DNA from: Sarcina sp034439435
GTDB taxonomy: Bacteria; Bacillota; Clostridia; Clostridiales; Clostridiaceae
DNA: 64,000 nucleotides
Assembly: GCF_034439435.1 (NCBI RefSeq)
Contig: NZ_JAPCKJ010000001.1
Location: forward strand, 868,001-932,000
Reading direction: 5' to 3'
Below the pieces are notes generated by a model. It had not been told where the DNA came from. It made no database searches and saw only the letters and a list, made by a program, of their open reading frames with translations. Position 1 is the stretch's first letter. Every line of letters begins with the position of its first letter. The translations under genes were made by a program, and so were the position numbers. This document shows, one piece after another, positions 9,765-19,722 of this stretch.

Positions 9765-9814
9765 AGATAATAACCTTCTAAATTTAAAGAGAAATTTTAA
9801 TTTATAAACATATC

Positions 9815-11998
9815 TTATTTTCCTAAAGTGAATTTAATCTTATCTCCAATCTTTATTATCTCACCAGCTTTTATGCTCTGTTCTTTGATCTTTCCATCTC
9901 CTTCAAATTCACCTTTTAGTCCTAATGATTTTAGTATCTCTTCTACTTCAGCCTTTTCGAGACCTCTAAAATCAGTCATTACAACTTCTTTTTCATTTCT
10001 ATCAAATCTACTTCCAGCATACAAAGTTATAGTATCTCCTTTTTTAACTTTGTACCCAGGTATAGGCTTCATAGAGGTAATAAAAGTTCCATCTCCCTCT
10101 ATCACACAATTTATCCCTAATTCTTTAGATATTTTATCAGCATCAGTTACCTTATTTCCTCGTAAATCTGGTATTATTACACTTTTATCTTCTGCTTCTA
10201 GTTCTCCCTCATTTAAAGAAATATAATTAAAAATATTATTAAATAATTCTCCAGCAAAAGGAGCAGCAACAATTCCACCAAAATGTTCTCCATTCTTAGG
10301 ATTATCTATTATTACTAATAAAGATACCTGAGGATTATCATAGGGTGCAAAACCAGCAAAAGATGATATATAACCAGCTCCATAAGTCCCAGTCTCAGGA
10401 TCAACCTTTTCTGCTGTACCAGTTTTACCAGCTACCTTAACACCTTCAATTCCTGCATCCTTTGATGAACCATTTGATACAGTAGATTCTAAAGCCTCTT
10501 TAACTCTTATAGTACTTTCTTCACTTATTATATTTTCTTCTATTTTTGGCATGAATACTTCATCTATAATCTTTGTTCCATTATCATCCGTATGACTTAG
10601 TTCTTTCATAGCATGAGGTTGTATTAAATCTCCTCCATTTGCAACAGCATTTAAGGCGGCCATAAACTGAATAGCATTTACTGTGTTAGTTTGTCCAAAT
10701 GATATAGTAGCTAAATCAACGGCACTTATATCTTCTGTATCCTTCACTATTCCAGTAGCTTCTCCTGGTAAATCAACTCCTGATTGAGTTCCAAAGCCAA
10801 AAATTTTAATATATGCATTTAATTTTTCTGCTCCTAACTTTTGTCCTATTTCCATAAAGGCAACGTTACATGAATTTTCTAATGTCTGATTAAAGTTTTG
10901 TATTCCATGACCTCCTGGTTTCCAACATTTTATGTTTCTTCCTGAAACATTTAAACTTCCATCACAATAATAAACTTCATCTTCTCCAGCTATATCCTCT
11001 TCCACAGCCGCTATAGAAGTTATTATTTTAAATATAGAACCTGGTTCAAAGGCATCTGAAACTATTGTGTTTCTCCACATGTTTTGAAGCTTAGCAGATT
11101 CATTTTCTCCCTTAAAATTCTCACTTCCATCATAAGGATTATTAAGATCAAATCCTGGTTTATTGACTATTCCAAGTATCTCTCCATTATTAGGATTCAT
11201 AACTGCAATACTAACAGAATCAGCATCATGTTCTTTTAATGCCTTTTCAGCTACTGTCTCAACAAAATATTGAATATTTTCATCTATAGTTAAACTTACA
11301 TCTTTTCCATCTACAGGTGGAGTAAAGCTTGATTCTGAATAAGGATTAGAAGAACTATCTCCTGAAACCTCATTTACTCTTACCCCCGGTATTCCCATAA
11401 GTTCTTCATTATAATAAAGCTCTATTCCACTTAAACCTTCTCCATCTGCATTAGTTGTCCCAAGTGTATGTGAAAGAAAATCTCCATTAGGGTAATATCT
11501 CTTAGTATCTTCTGATACTATAACCCCTCTTATTTTTAAGGCTTTAACCTTATCAGCCTTTTCCTTCTCTACCCTTCTTATTAAGGTTGCAGAGTTTGCC
11601 GGATTTCCAGAAGGGTAAGTATGCTCTATTTTTGATAAGACTTCTTCCTCATCCATTTCTAATGCTTGAGCTAATGATTTAGCTACCTCAATATTATCTG
11701 TTTCTTTATTCTCAATATATTTTCTTAAAGTCACTAAATCTAAATCTACTCTAAATACATTTGCAGTAACGGCTAACTCTCTGTTATTTCTGTCTAATAT
11801 TCGCCCTCTTCTAGCATCTATTTGTATTTCATTAGTCCATTGTTCCTCTGCCATAGCCTTATAATCCTTAGATCTAAATAGTGCTATATAAATCAACTTT
11901 CCTACTAAGCTTAAGAATATTATTGCTATTGCCAATAAAAAAATTAGTACTCTACCCTCATTAAGTCTATTCTTTTTACCACGCTTTTTTTCTTTCAC
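9815..11998 (-). CDS. Class B penicillin-binding protein with two PASTA domains (SpoVD/PBP2-like)
   Basis: This transpeptidase cross-links peptidoglycan at the outer membrane face. Order: a short basic cytoplasmic tail, one membrane segment (about 17-40), a PBP dimerisation domain (RRGRILDRNNRELA onward), and the transpeptidase domain with catalytic S321 (EPGSIFK), the SCN motif (NSCNVAF) and K525 (GKTGT). Two C-terminal PASTA domains follow (about 610-727). This architecture is that of SpoVD and PBP2X-type proteins. It stands alone here and not in a division and wall cluster, so it may be a sporulation or accessory PBP; which one cannot be decided from sequence. TAGGAGG lies before the ATG. 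Confidence 0.93.
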   Translation of the reverse strand: MKEKKRGKKNRLNEGRVLIFLLAIAIIFLSLVGKLIYIALFRSKDYKAMAEEQWTNEIQIDARRGRILDRNNRELAVTANVFRVDLDLVTLRKYIENKETDNIEVAKSLAQALEMDEEEVLSKIEHTYPSGNPANSATLIRRVEKEKADKVKALKIRGVIVSEDTKRYYPNGDFLSHTLGTTNADGEGLSGIELYYNEELMGIPGVRVNEVSGDSSSNPYSESSFTPPVDGKDVSLTIDENIQYFVETVAEKALKEHDADSVSIAVMNPNNGEILGIVNKPGFDLNNPYDGSENFKGENESAKLQNMWRNTIVSDAFEPGSIFKIITSIAAVEEDIAGEDEVYYCDGSLNVSGRNIKCWKPGGHGIQNFNQTLENSCNVAFMEIGQKLGAEKLNAYIKIFGFGTQSGVDLPGEATGIVKDTEDISAVDLATISFGQTNTVNAIQFMAALNAVANGGDLIQPHAMKELSHTDDNGTKIIDEVFMPKIEENIISEESTIRVKEALESTVSNGSSKDAGIEGVKVAGKTGTAEKVDPETGTYGAGYISSFAGFAPYDNPQVSLLVIIDNPKNGEHFGGIVAAPFAGELFNNIFNYISLNEGELEAEDKSVIIPDLRGNKVTDADKISKELGINCVIEGDGTFITSMKPIPGYKVKKGDTITLYAGSRFDRNEKEVVMTDFRGLEKAEVEEILKSLGLKGEFEGDGKIKEQSIKAGEIIKIGDKIKFTLGK

Positions 11999-12098
11999 CT
12001 AATTTCCTCCTATATAATTAATTTTACATAATTTTCAAAGTTTAAATTGATTATATCATAAATACTTATGCCCTTTTTTTAATAAATTGTATATAAAA

Positions 12099-12172
12099 AG
12101 GAGTTTATCAAAAATTCCTTATAGAAAGTTTAAAAGTTCCTTACTTTCTACTAAAATTTTAGATAAACTCCT
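12099..12172 (-). terminator. Terminator of the mutS2 transcript
   Basis: The outer arms (AGGAGTTTATC and GATAAACTCCT) enclose a second stem-forming segment and are followed on the minus strand by TTTTTATA. The two-tier design resembles the longer palindromes elsewhere in the window. Confidence 0.7.
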
Positions 12173-12184
12173 AATATAAAAATT

Positions 12185-14545
12185 CTATTTTAAAATTACA
12201 ACAGTAACCCCTGTTCCACCTTCTCCATACTCACCTAATCTATGAGATTTAACATGAGGATGTTTTTTAAGCATTTCATTTATGGCTTTTCTTAAAACTC
12301 CTGTACCTTTTCCATGAACTAAAGTTACTTCGCCTCTACCAGCAACATAAGCATCATCTAAATACTTATCTGCATTATAACAAGCCTCTTCTGAATCCAT
12401 TCCTCTTAAATCTATTGATGGATCAACCTGTCTTAAGTTTAATCTTGCTTCTCTCTTCTTAATTTTCTTTTCTTCTTTAGTTTCCTTAGCAACTCTCAAG
12501 TCCTTAGCCTTAACATTTATTTTCATAATTCCAGCTTGAACTTGAACTTCACCTTTATTATCTGGTTTAGAAAGAACTATAACCTTTTGGTTTATAGAAG
12601 GTAATAATGCTTCCATTCCAACCTCAATCTTCTTAAGCTCTTCCCCTTGCTTCTCTTCTTTTTTCTTTTGAAGTCTAGCCTCTGCATCACTTATCTTATC
12701 TCTAAGCTTTCCTCTTTCAGCTTCAAGTTTTCTTCTAGCATCACTAGAAATACCCATTCTTTCTAGCTCTCTCATATTTTTAAGAATAGCATCAGCCTCT
12801 TCCTTAGCTGAGTCTAATATCTGTTTTGCTTCTCTTCTAGCGTCTGCATATACATTATCTCTTACGCTTTCAATTCTCTCGAATTTTTCTTTATATCTAT
12901 TCTTATATTTTTCTGCATCATTTCTTAATATAGCAGCTTCTCTAGCATCATTTTCTGCTTTTATACTCTTCTCTTGAAGTGATTGTATTAAATCCTCAAA
13001 TTGAAGTGATTCAGTAGAAATAACTTCCTTAGCTTCCTCTATTACTTCATCTTTAAGACCTAATCTTCTTGAAATTTCAAAAGCATTAGACTTACCTGGT
13101 ACTCCTATTAAAAGTCTATAAGTTGGTCTTAATGTTTCAACATTAAACTCAACAGAAGCATTCTCAACATTTTCAGTCTTTAATGCATATCCTTTTAATT
13201 CACTATAGTGAGTTGTAGACATTATTCTACATCCTCTTGCTCTTAAATTTTCTAATATTGAAATAGCAAGTGCAGCTCCTTCTGTAGGGTCTGTTCCTGC
13301 TCCAAGTTCATCAAAAAGCACGAAACTCTTACTATTTGCCTTCTCCATTATTCCGACTATATTAGTCATATGAGAAGAGAATGTTGATAAACTTTGCTCT
13401 ATACTTTGTTCATCTCCTATATCTGCAAATATCTCTTCAAAGAAGCTTATACTTGAATTTTCACTGGCTGGTATTAAAAGACCACTTAATCCCATAAGTT
13501 CAATAAGTCCTGTAGTTTTTAATGTTACAGTTTTACCACCAGTATTTGGACCTGTTATAAGTAGTGTTGTAAATTCTCTACCTAAATAAATGTCAGAAGA
13601 AACAACCTTATCCTTAGGAATTAGTGGATGTCTTGCATCCATTAAATCTATTATTCCCTCTTCATTTACTATAGGCATTGTTCCACCTAAATCACTTCCA
13701 TATTTAGCTTTCGCAAATATGAAGTCTAATTCAACTATTATATTAAAGTTAACCTTTATAACATCAATATTTTTATATACTAAAGCTGATAATTCTGCTA
13801 GTATTCTTTCAATCTCAGCTCTTTCTTTTAGCATAAGTTCTTTTATTTCGTTATTTAAATTTACTAAAGCTGTTGGTTCTATAAAAAGTGTAGCCCCTGT
13901 AGAACTTTGATCATGAACAAGTCCTGGAACTTGAGATTTATATTCAGCCTTTACAGGTATAACATATCTATCTCCTCTAACTGTATATAAAGCATCTTGA
14001 AGATATTGAGCATTACTTCTTACTATAGAATTGACCTTATCTCTTACAGATGAGTTCTTTTCTTTTAAGCTTCTTCTTATACTATAAAGTTTATCACTTG
14101 CTGAGTCTGCAATCTCCTCTTCACTTACTATAGCTTTTGATATAGCACTTTCAACACCTCTAAGTACTATAAGACCTTCTCTCATCCCTTCTAGGATTCT
14201 ATGCTCTTCTTCCTCTTCTTTTCTAGCTAGAAATTCAGAAAGCTTTCTTGTTACAGATAGCATATTTCCTATTCTAAGTAATCCCTCTATACTTAATACT
14301 CCACCTTTTCCTGCTCTTGTTATGGCTTCTTTAACATCATAAAGCCCCTCAAAAGGAGGATTTCCTTTTCTCATTAAAATATCTAAAGCTTCTTTTGTTT
14401 CTTCTAAGTGTTCCTTAACATCGTAAACAGAATCATATGGTTTAAGATCTAAAACCATCTCTTTAGCTGATTTTGTAATGGCATATCCCTTAACCAATTC
14501 TTTAATTTTATTAAATTCTAAAACTCTTAAAACTCTATCGTTCAT
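12185..14545 (-). CDS. mutS2: MutS2 ATPase/endonuclease
   Basis: This 786-residue MutS2-family protein has core and clamp helices, an ABC-type ATPase with Walker A GPNTGGKT (about 332-339) and Walker B FVLFDELGAGTDP, a long coiled-coil segment (about 510-640), and a C-terminal Smr nuclease domain (DLRGMDSEEA, VHGKGTG). It lacks the N-terminal mismatch-recognition domain of MutS. Family members suppress homologous recombination and, in Bacillus, act on collided ribosomes. It lies 13 bp downstream of the U32 gene in the same direction, so the two are probably one operon. The length is typical. Confidence 0.97.
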   Translation of the reverse strand: MNDRVLRVLEFNKIKELVKGYAITKSAKEMVLDLKPYDSVYDVKEHLEETKEALDILMRKGNPPFEGLYDVKEAITRAGKGGVLSIEGLLRIGNMLSVTRKLSEFLARKEEEEEHRILEGMREGLIVLRGVESAISKAIVSEEEIADSASDKLYSIRRSLKEKNSSVRDKVNSIVRSNAQYLQDALYTVRGDRYVIPVKAEYKSQVPGLVHDQSSTGATLFIEPTALVNLNNEIKELMLKERAEIERILAELSALVYKNIDVIKVNFNIIVELDFIFAKAKYGSDLGGTMPIVNEEGIIDLMDARHPLIPKDKVVSSDIYLGREFTTLLITGPNTGGKTVTLKTTGLIELMGLSGLLIPASENSSISFFEEIFADIGDEQSIEQSLSTFSSHMTNIVGIMEKANSKSFVLFDELGAGTDPTEGAALAISILENLRARGCRIMSTTHYSELKGYALKTENVENASVEFNVETLRPTYRLLIGVPGKSNAFEISRRLGLKDEVIEEAKEVISTESLQFEDLIQSLQEKSIKAENDAREAAILRNDAEKYKNRYKEKFERIESVRDNVYADARREAKQILDSAKEEADAILKNMRELERMGISSDARRKLEAERGKLRDKISDAEARLQKKKEEKQGEELKKIEVGMEALLPSINQKVIVLSKPDNKGEVQVQAGIMKINVKAKDLRVAKETKEEKKIKKREARLNLRQVDPSIDLRGMDSEEACYNADKYLDDAYVAGRGEVTLVHGKGTGVLRKAINEMLKKHPHVKSHRLGEYGEGGTGVTVVILK

Positions 14546-14558
14546 ACTTTAATCCCCT

Positions 14559-16910
14559 TTACTCAACGCCTCTTTTAAAGTGACCTTTAGTATAATCCTT
14601 TAATCTTAAAGCTTCTTCCTTATTTAGAGCTTCCATTACCTGTCTAACCTCTTCATAGCTTTCATCCACAAAATCTAATCTAAAGGAATTTACTCCTAAA
14701 GATTTTATCTCATCAATTTCCTGAATTAAGTTAACAGGTACTGTATTGTATATGTGTGATCTACAGAATATATCAGTTCTTATAACAAAATCCTGATTCA
14801 TTCTATCTCTCAAAGTAAATGTACTGCTTACGCATTGGTTATCACAATTTTTTGAAGTACATTTTCCACCAAAGGTACTTCCTATTGGACAGTATTCACT
14901 AACCATAACCTCTGGTCTTCCATAAACAAACATTTGAGCTCCATTAGAATACTTTCTAAGCATTTTATTTAATTCTTTCTTATTTAACTCTAAGCTTAAA
15001 CAACTTCCCATCATATGTTCATTATAAAACTTCATACCATAAGAATTGAATATATTAAGCTTATAATCACCTATAATATTTGTTTTATCCTTAAATCTAT
15101 TTATTATTCCAGTATTAGCTGTAACTAAACCTTTTATTAAATTAAGATTTTCCTCTATTATATTGCTTATTATTTCAAACTCTTCTTTTATTATTGTAGG
15201 TGCTTTTATGTAAAGATTAATTCCCTCACCTTTGAATTCTTTTATAGCATTTTTATTAAGTTGCCCTTCATTTTTTCCAAAGATATCTAAGGCAATGTCC
15301 TTAATTCCACAATTAATAGCAGCTTTTAGTTGTTCTTTAGTATTTACAACAACTAAAACTGCTGGCATTTCACCAGTCTTTTCATCAAGGTCTATATTCT
15401 TTTGTTTTTCTATAACCCTCTTATACTTTTTAATTTCAGAGTTTCTTATCTCCTCTAAAACTTCTCTTCTTAGGTTATTTATTGAAGATACAGCTGAGAA
15501 TCCATCCTCAAAGTCTACATATTCTATTTCATTTATTTGATATGGAATATCTCCTGATTTTCTTAAGTTCTTTTCAACCTTTTCCTTATCCATAGGTCTG
15601 TTTACTGCAACTTGAACAACATCTCCTTCTTTTGTGAAGTAGTTTCCATTGTATTCTACAGTAAGTTCCATAGGTTCATTAACCTTAAATTTCATATAAG
15701 CTTTTAAATTTATCTTTCTCTCATATGGATTTTCATAAGCTACCTTTAACTCATTTAAAAGCTTAGTATCTGAAGTCTTATAAAGTTTATCATTAGCTTT
15801 ATATTTTTTAGGAAATATTTTTACTTTATCTCCTTTTTTAGCTTCAGTAACTTCTTGATTTCCAATAAGTATTTTGCTTACAGTGAACCCATCGTCATTA
15901 GTTCTTATTCCATCCTTTAATGAAAGGTCATCTAATAAAAGTACTTCTCCAGATTTTAAAACCTCACCAAGTAAAACCCCTGTATTTCTTGGAGTTTTAA
16001 AAGCCATCATATCTTTTCCTACATTTTTATACATGTATGCAGTAGAAAAACCTTCTCTATTAAATAACTTTTTAAGTTTAAGTTTATTTCCTTCTTGTGA
16101 TTTTTTAATATTTCTATAAGAATTATCTATAGCTTCTCTATAAGACTCTATAACTCCAGCAACATACTCAGGTCTCTTCATTCTTCCTTCAACCTTTAAT
16201 GAGCTAGTTCCTGTCTTTATTAAATCTCCTACATTTTCAATAGTACAAATATCCTTAGGACTTAAAAGGAATCCTTTAGTTTCTTTTTTATCCTTTTCTC
16301 TAATTAATGTATATGGAAGTCTACAACTTTGAGCACATCTTCCTCTATTACCACTTCTACCACCTATTAAACTACTCATTAAACATTGTCCTGAGTAGCA
16401 AACACATAAGGCTCCATGAACAAATATCTCTGTTTCTATTCCTAGATCTTTTGATATATACTTTATCTCTTCTAAAGTAAGCTCTCTTGATAAAACAATT
16501 CTAAAAAATCCGTTTTCTCTAAAGAAAAGTGCTCCTTCTCCATTATGTATGCTCATCTGAGTTGAAGCGTGTAATTCAAAATCTGGATATACTTCTCTTA
16601 TTCTTTTAGCAAGACCTACATCCTGAATTATTAAAGCATCAACTCCTATTTTATATAAAACTCCTATGTAGTCTATAGCTTCTTGAAACTCATTTTCCTT
16701 AATTAAAGTATTTACTGTAACATAAACCTTCACTCCATAAGTATGAGCATAATCTACAGCCTTTTCCATTGTTTCATTATCAAAGTTAGAAGCATATGCT
16801 CTTGCTGAGAATTTACTTCCTCCTAAATATATAGCATCAGCACCTCTATTTATGGCAGCAATTAAACTCTCCATACTTCCTGCCGGTGCCAGTAATTCTA
16901 TTCTTTCCAT
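14559..16910 (-). CDS. Peptidase U32 family protein (RlhA-like)
   Basis: A two-part protein of about 783 residues: a U32 domain (ELLAPAG start, HGALCVCYSGQCLMSS, GNRGRCAQSCR) followed by a DUF3656-type region and a C-terminal U32-like segment with further cysteines (CPIG, CTSKNCDNQC). The cysteine pattern fits the iron-sulfur site described for U32 hydroxylases such as RlhA, which modifies 23S rRNA, rather than a classical protease. I place the start at the second ATG (16910), since AGGAG is about 2 nt from the first ATG (16919) and well spaced from the second. It precedes mutS2 in one operon. Confidence 0.88.
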   Translation of the reverse strand: MERIELLAPAGSMESLIAAINRGADAIYLGGSKFSARAYASNFDNETMEKAVDYAHTYGVKVYVTVNTLIKENEFQEAIDYIGVLYKIGVDALIIQDVGLAKRIREVYPDFELHASTQMSIHNGEGALFFRENGFFRIVLSRELTLEEIKYISKDLGIETEIFVHGALCVCYSGQCLMSSLIGGRSGNRGRCAQSCRLPYTLIREKDKKETKGFLLSPKDICTIENVGDLIKTGTSSLKVEGRMKRPEYVAGVIESYREAIDNSYRNIKKSQEGNKLKLKKLFNREGFSTAYMYKNVGKDMMAFKTPRNTGVLLGEVLKSGEVLLLDDLSLKDGIRTNDDGFTVSKILIGNQEVTEAKKGDKVKIFPKKYKANDKLYKTSDTKLLNELKVAYENPYERKINLKAYMKFKVNEPMELTVEYNGNYFTKEGDVVQVAVNRPMDKEKVEKNLRKSGDIPYQINEIEYVDFEDGFSAVSSINNLRREVLEEIRNSEIKKYKRVIEKQKNIDLDEKTGEMPAVLVVVNTKEQLKAAINCGIKDIALDIFGKNEGQLNKNAIKEFKGEGINLYIKAPTIIKEEFEIISNIIEENLNLIKGLVTANTGIINRFKDKTNIIGDYKLNIFNSYGMKFYNEHMMGSCLSLELNKKELNKMLRKYSNGAQMFVYGRPEVMVSEYCPIGSTFGGKCTSKNCDNQCVSSTFTLRDRMNQDFVIRTDIFCRSHIYNTVPVNLIQEIDEIKSLGVNSFRLDFVDESYEEVRQVMEALNKEEALRLKDYTKGHFKRGVE

Positions 16911-17411
16911 AAAATTCATCTCTCCTAAAAGTCAACTAGGGTTTTCCTTAGTTAATTTACTCAATACTTTGTATTATACACAATTACACATTACAATGCT
17001 ACATTTCACTATTTCTCTTTCTATTAATTAATATTAATTTTTAACAATACTTTTAGTTATTATTGCATTAAATACATAGCTCTATTTTTGGTGAATCTTA
17101 GTTTTTTAGCTAGCCCTTCAGATCTTCTTAATTTCGTAAAGTATTACACCATTAAGAGTGTCCTACAGTTCTATCTAAAAATCAACACTGGTTTAAAACA
17201 GAGTCAAATAATTAAATTGATATTTAAATTAACCAAAACTTTAAAATATGTTTTAATATAATGCTTGCTTAATATTAACTTTAATATATTACCCTAAAAC
17301 GTAATTATCAAAAACCATTTTAAAAGTAAGTTAAAAAAGCTTATTTCTCTTAATATATTTTTCTATTGTGATAAAATTAAAATGTAGAAATATTTATTGG
17401 GAGGTAACTCA
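16911..17411. other. Long divergent intergenic region with a dispersed repeat fragment
   Basis: About 500 bp without a gene between the U32 and PHP genes, which diverge. Bases about 17092-17195 are richer in G+C and carry sequence shared with two other loci: TTTTTTAGCTAGC..TTCAGAT (also near 30181-30200, inverted) and a 20-nt match at 17127-17146 (also inverted at 51426-51445). The remainder is AT-rich and presumably holds the promoters for both flanking genes. Confidence 0.5.
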
Positions 17412-18200
17412 ATGCTTTACGATTGTCACATGCATACAGAGTTTTCAGCTGATTCTAGGTTAAAAATTAAAGATATACTAGAAAAGGCTAAAGAAAAAAA
17501 TATTGGAATACTGACTACAGAACATTTAGATTATAATTTAACAACTCACCCTCAATTTGCAGAACTTGATATTGATGGTTATCTAGAAACCTATGAAAAA
17601 TATAGAGGAAAAAATATGCAACAAGGTGTTGAACTGGGACTTGCTATGAATAATATTGATGAAAACTTTTCTTTTTATGAAAAATACAAAGATAGATTTG
17701 ATATGATAATAGGTTCTATTCATTCCATAAATGGAGTTACTCTTTCTAGATTTTTAAAAAGTGATACTAGACCAAAAGAAATTGTTTATGGAGAGTACCT
17801 TGATAATGTACTTAAATGCATAGAATTTTATGATATCTTTGATACATTAGGACATATAGATTATCCTTGTAGATACAGTGTTTATGATGATAAAGAAATG
17901 ACTCTTAAAGACTTTAAACCTAAATTCGAAGCCATATTCGAAGCTTTAATAAAGAAAAATAAGATTCTTGAGCTTAATACAAGTCGTTTAGATAATGAAA
18001 CCTCATTTAAAAATATGATAGAGATTTATTCATATTATAGAGAACTTGGTGGAAATTATATAACACTTGGATCAGATTCTCATATGCTATCTCATATTGG
18101 AAGAAATTTTGATAAAGTTAATAAATTTTTAGAAGAAACTAAATTAACCCCTTGTTACTTTAAAAATAGAAAACTTATTCCTTGTCCCATTTCCATCTAA
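17412..18200 (+). CDS. PHP-domain phosphatase, histidinol-phosphatase (HisJ) family
   Basis: This 262-residue metal-dependent phosphoesterase has the PHP signatures DCHMHTEFS at the N-terminus, TEHLD, GSIHS, GHIDYPCR and LGSDSH, which together supply the trinuclear metal site. HisJ members dephosphorylate histidinol phosphate in histidine synthesis, but no his gene is nearby, so another phosphoester is possible. The ATG at 17412 is chosen over an in-frame TTG at 17397 because GGGAGG sits between them at the right spacing for the ATG. It is the only plus-strand gene in a long minus-strand block and is bordered on both sides by repeat sequences. Confidence 0.88.
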   Translation: MLYDCHMHTEFSADSRLKIKDILEKAKEKNIGILTTEHLDYNLTTHPQFAELDIDGYLETYEKYRGKNMQQGVELGLAMNNIDENFSFYEKYKDRFDMIIGSIHSINGVTLSRFLKSDTRPKEIVYGEYLDNVLKCIEFYDIFDTLGHIDYPCRYSVYDDKEMTLKDFKPKFEAIFEALIKKNKILELNTSRLDNETSFKNMIEIYSYYRELGGNYITLGSDSHMLSHIGRNFDKVNKFLEETKLTPCYFKNRKLIPCPISI

Positions 18201-18230
18201 AAATTAAGTCTATTTTAAATTATATATAAA

Positions 18231-18333
18231 AAAAAGGCTGCATCAAAACTTTAAATAAAAAAACTTATAAATAGTAATTCTCAGAATATATTTATAAGTT
18301 TTTTTTAAAGTTAATTTCGATACAGTCCCTTTT
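18231..18333. repeat. Nested palindrome element, copy A
   Basis: About 100 nt between convergent genes. The outer arms are related to GGCTGCATCAAAACTTTAA and TTAATTTCGATACAGTCC, and the inner arms are AACTTATAAATA / TATTTATAAGTT around a short loop. The sequence is clearly homologous to copies at 38839 and 47859. It probably acts as a bidirectional terminator for the PHP and ZapA-like genes. Confidence 0.75.
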
Positions 18334-18335
18334 CA

Positions 18336-19691
18336 TTATCTTTTCTTTAATAACACATTATCTTTTTTCTTTGTAGCAGCCAATTTCACTTGAGAATCTA
18401 AATATTTGTGTTCTAAATCTAAAAGCTTATATTTTGCCGTTTGCCAATTACGTCTTAACTCTTTATTGTTTTCGAATAAAAGAGTCTTTTCTTTCTTTAT
18501 TTTCTTAGCTTCTTCTTCTAAAATATCCATTTCAGCTTTAACTCTTTGAATTTCTTCTTTTAAAGAATTTATTTCTTTAGTCATATCTTCTGAAATTCTC
18601 TTTCCTAAGGCATCTTTTTCTTCTAAAGCTAACTGAAGATTTTCTTCTAATTCCATTAATTGCTTCTTTAGACTACTATTTTGATCTTTAATCCAATTCT
18701 TTTCTTTGCTTAAATGCTCTGAAATTTCTTTAAGTTCTACATTTTCTTTACTTAAATCTTCAAGTTGCTCTTCAATCTCTTTACAATTAACCTTTAAATT
18801 TTCCTCTTGTAAAGTCAACTTATCATTTTCTTCTTTTTGAGCCTTATTTCTTTCCTTTAAGCTATGAATTTCTTTATTTAAATCTTCTAAATTTTTCTTT
18901 GATTCATTAACTATATTACTTAAACTAGTATTTTTCTCTCTAAGATTTCTAAGCTCTTTTTCTGAATTACTGTTTTTATTTCTTAAATTGTTAAGTTCGG
19001 TATTTAAATTTCCTTCCTTAACCTTTGAATCATTTATAGCTTTAGTTAATTCAGTATTCTTTTCTTTAACTTCTTTAAATTCCTTATTTAATCTTTCAAC
19101 TTCATTTCTATTTTTATCTCTAGAAGCTTTTAGATTGTTATTATCATTCTTTAATCTCTCTATTTCTTTTTTTAGATTAGAGATTTCAGTTTTTGAATTA
19201 TTGAAATTATTTTTTGAAACTCTTAATTCTTCTTTGATATTAGAATTTTCACTATTTAACTTATTACATTGACTCTTTAGTTCTTGTCCACTCTTTTCAA
19301 GTTCTTCTTTTTCCTTTTGCAACTCACTAATAGTCTTTTCTAGTTCATCTTTCTCTAAAAGAGATTTTTCTAACTCTTCCTTTATAGAAAGACTTTCACC
19401 TTCTAATTTTTTTAGTTCTTCTATTTCTTTTTTTGACTTCTCTAATTCAACTTTAACTTTCTCATAATAGTCTATTAGCTGATCATACTCCTCATTTCCT
19501 TTAAATAATTCATCTGCTATATTTAAAGCGGATAAAGATAATACCCCAAGAGCACTTAACTTATTGTTTTTTATTGCCATCTCTTGTGTTTTTTCTTCTA
19601 CGTATTCAGCTACTTTTTTTAAATATGTTCCATCTTCATGGCCTTTTAAATTATATTCAACGCCGTTTATTGTTACCGTAACAGTCGCCAT
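18336..19691 (-). CDS. zapA: ZapA-domain cell division protein with a very long coiled coil
   Basis: The first 75-80 residues match ZapA (MATVTVTINGVEYNLKG, then the helical LSALNIADEL region), a protein that bundles FtsZ filaments at the division ring. Residues from about 80 to 440 are an almost unbroken Glu/Lys/Leu/Asn coiled coil ending in a basic tail. Ordinary ZapA proteins are about 85-130 residues, so this 451-residue form is greatly extended. It is cytosolic, with no membrane segment. It follows pheT in the same direction, the order seen in other Firmicutes (pheT then zapA). An AAGGA lies close to the ATG. The FtsZ role is inferred from the N-terminal domain only. Confidence 0.85.
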   Translation of the reverse strand: MATVTVTINGVEYNLKGHEDGTYLKKVAEYVEEKTQEMAIKNNKLSALGVLSLSALNIADELFKGNEEYDQLIDYYEKVKVELEKSKKEIEELKKLEGESLSIKEELEKSLLEKDELEKTISELQKEKEELEKSGQELKSQCNKLNSENSNIKEELRVSKNNFNNSKTEISNLKKEIERLKNDNNNLKASRDKNRNEVERLNKEFKEVKEKNTELTKAINDSKVKEGNLNTELNNLRNKNSNSEKELRNLREKNTSLSNIVNESKKNLEDLNKEIHSLKERNKAQKEENDKLTLQEENLKVNCKEIEEQLEDLSKENVELKEISEHLSKEKNWIKDQNSSLKKQLMELEENLQLALEEKDALGKRISEDMTKEINSLKEEIQRVKAEMDILEEEAKKIKKEKTLLFENNKELRRNWQTAKYKLLDLEHKYLDSQVKLAATKKKDNVLLKKR

Positions 19692-19722
19692 ATTTCCTTA
19701 AACACCTCTTACTTCCATAATA

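Noticed and set aside
14559..16919. U32 and MutS2 proteins have the same length (786) in the longest readings, considered as a possible duplication
   Set aside because: The sequences are unrelated; the equal length is chance and vanishes with the preferred U32 start.
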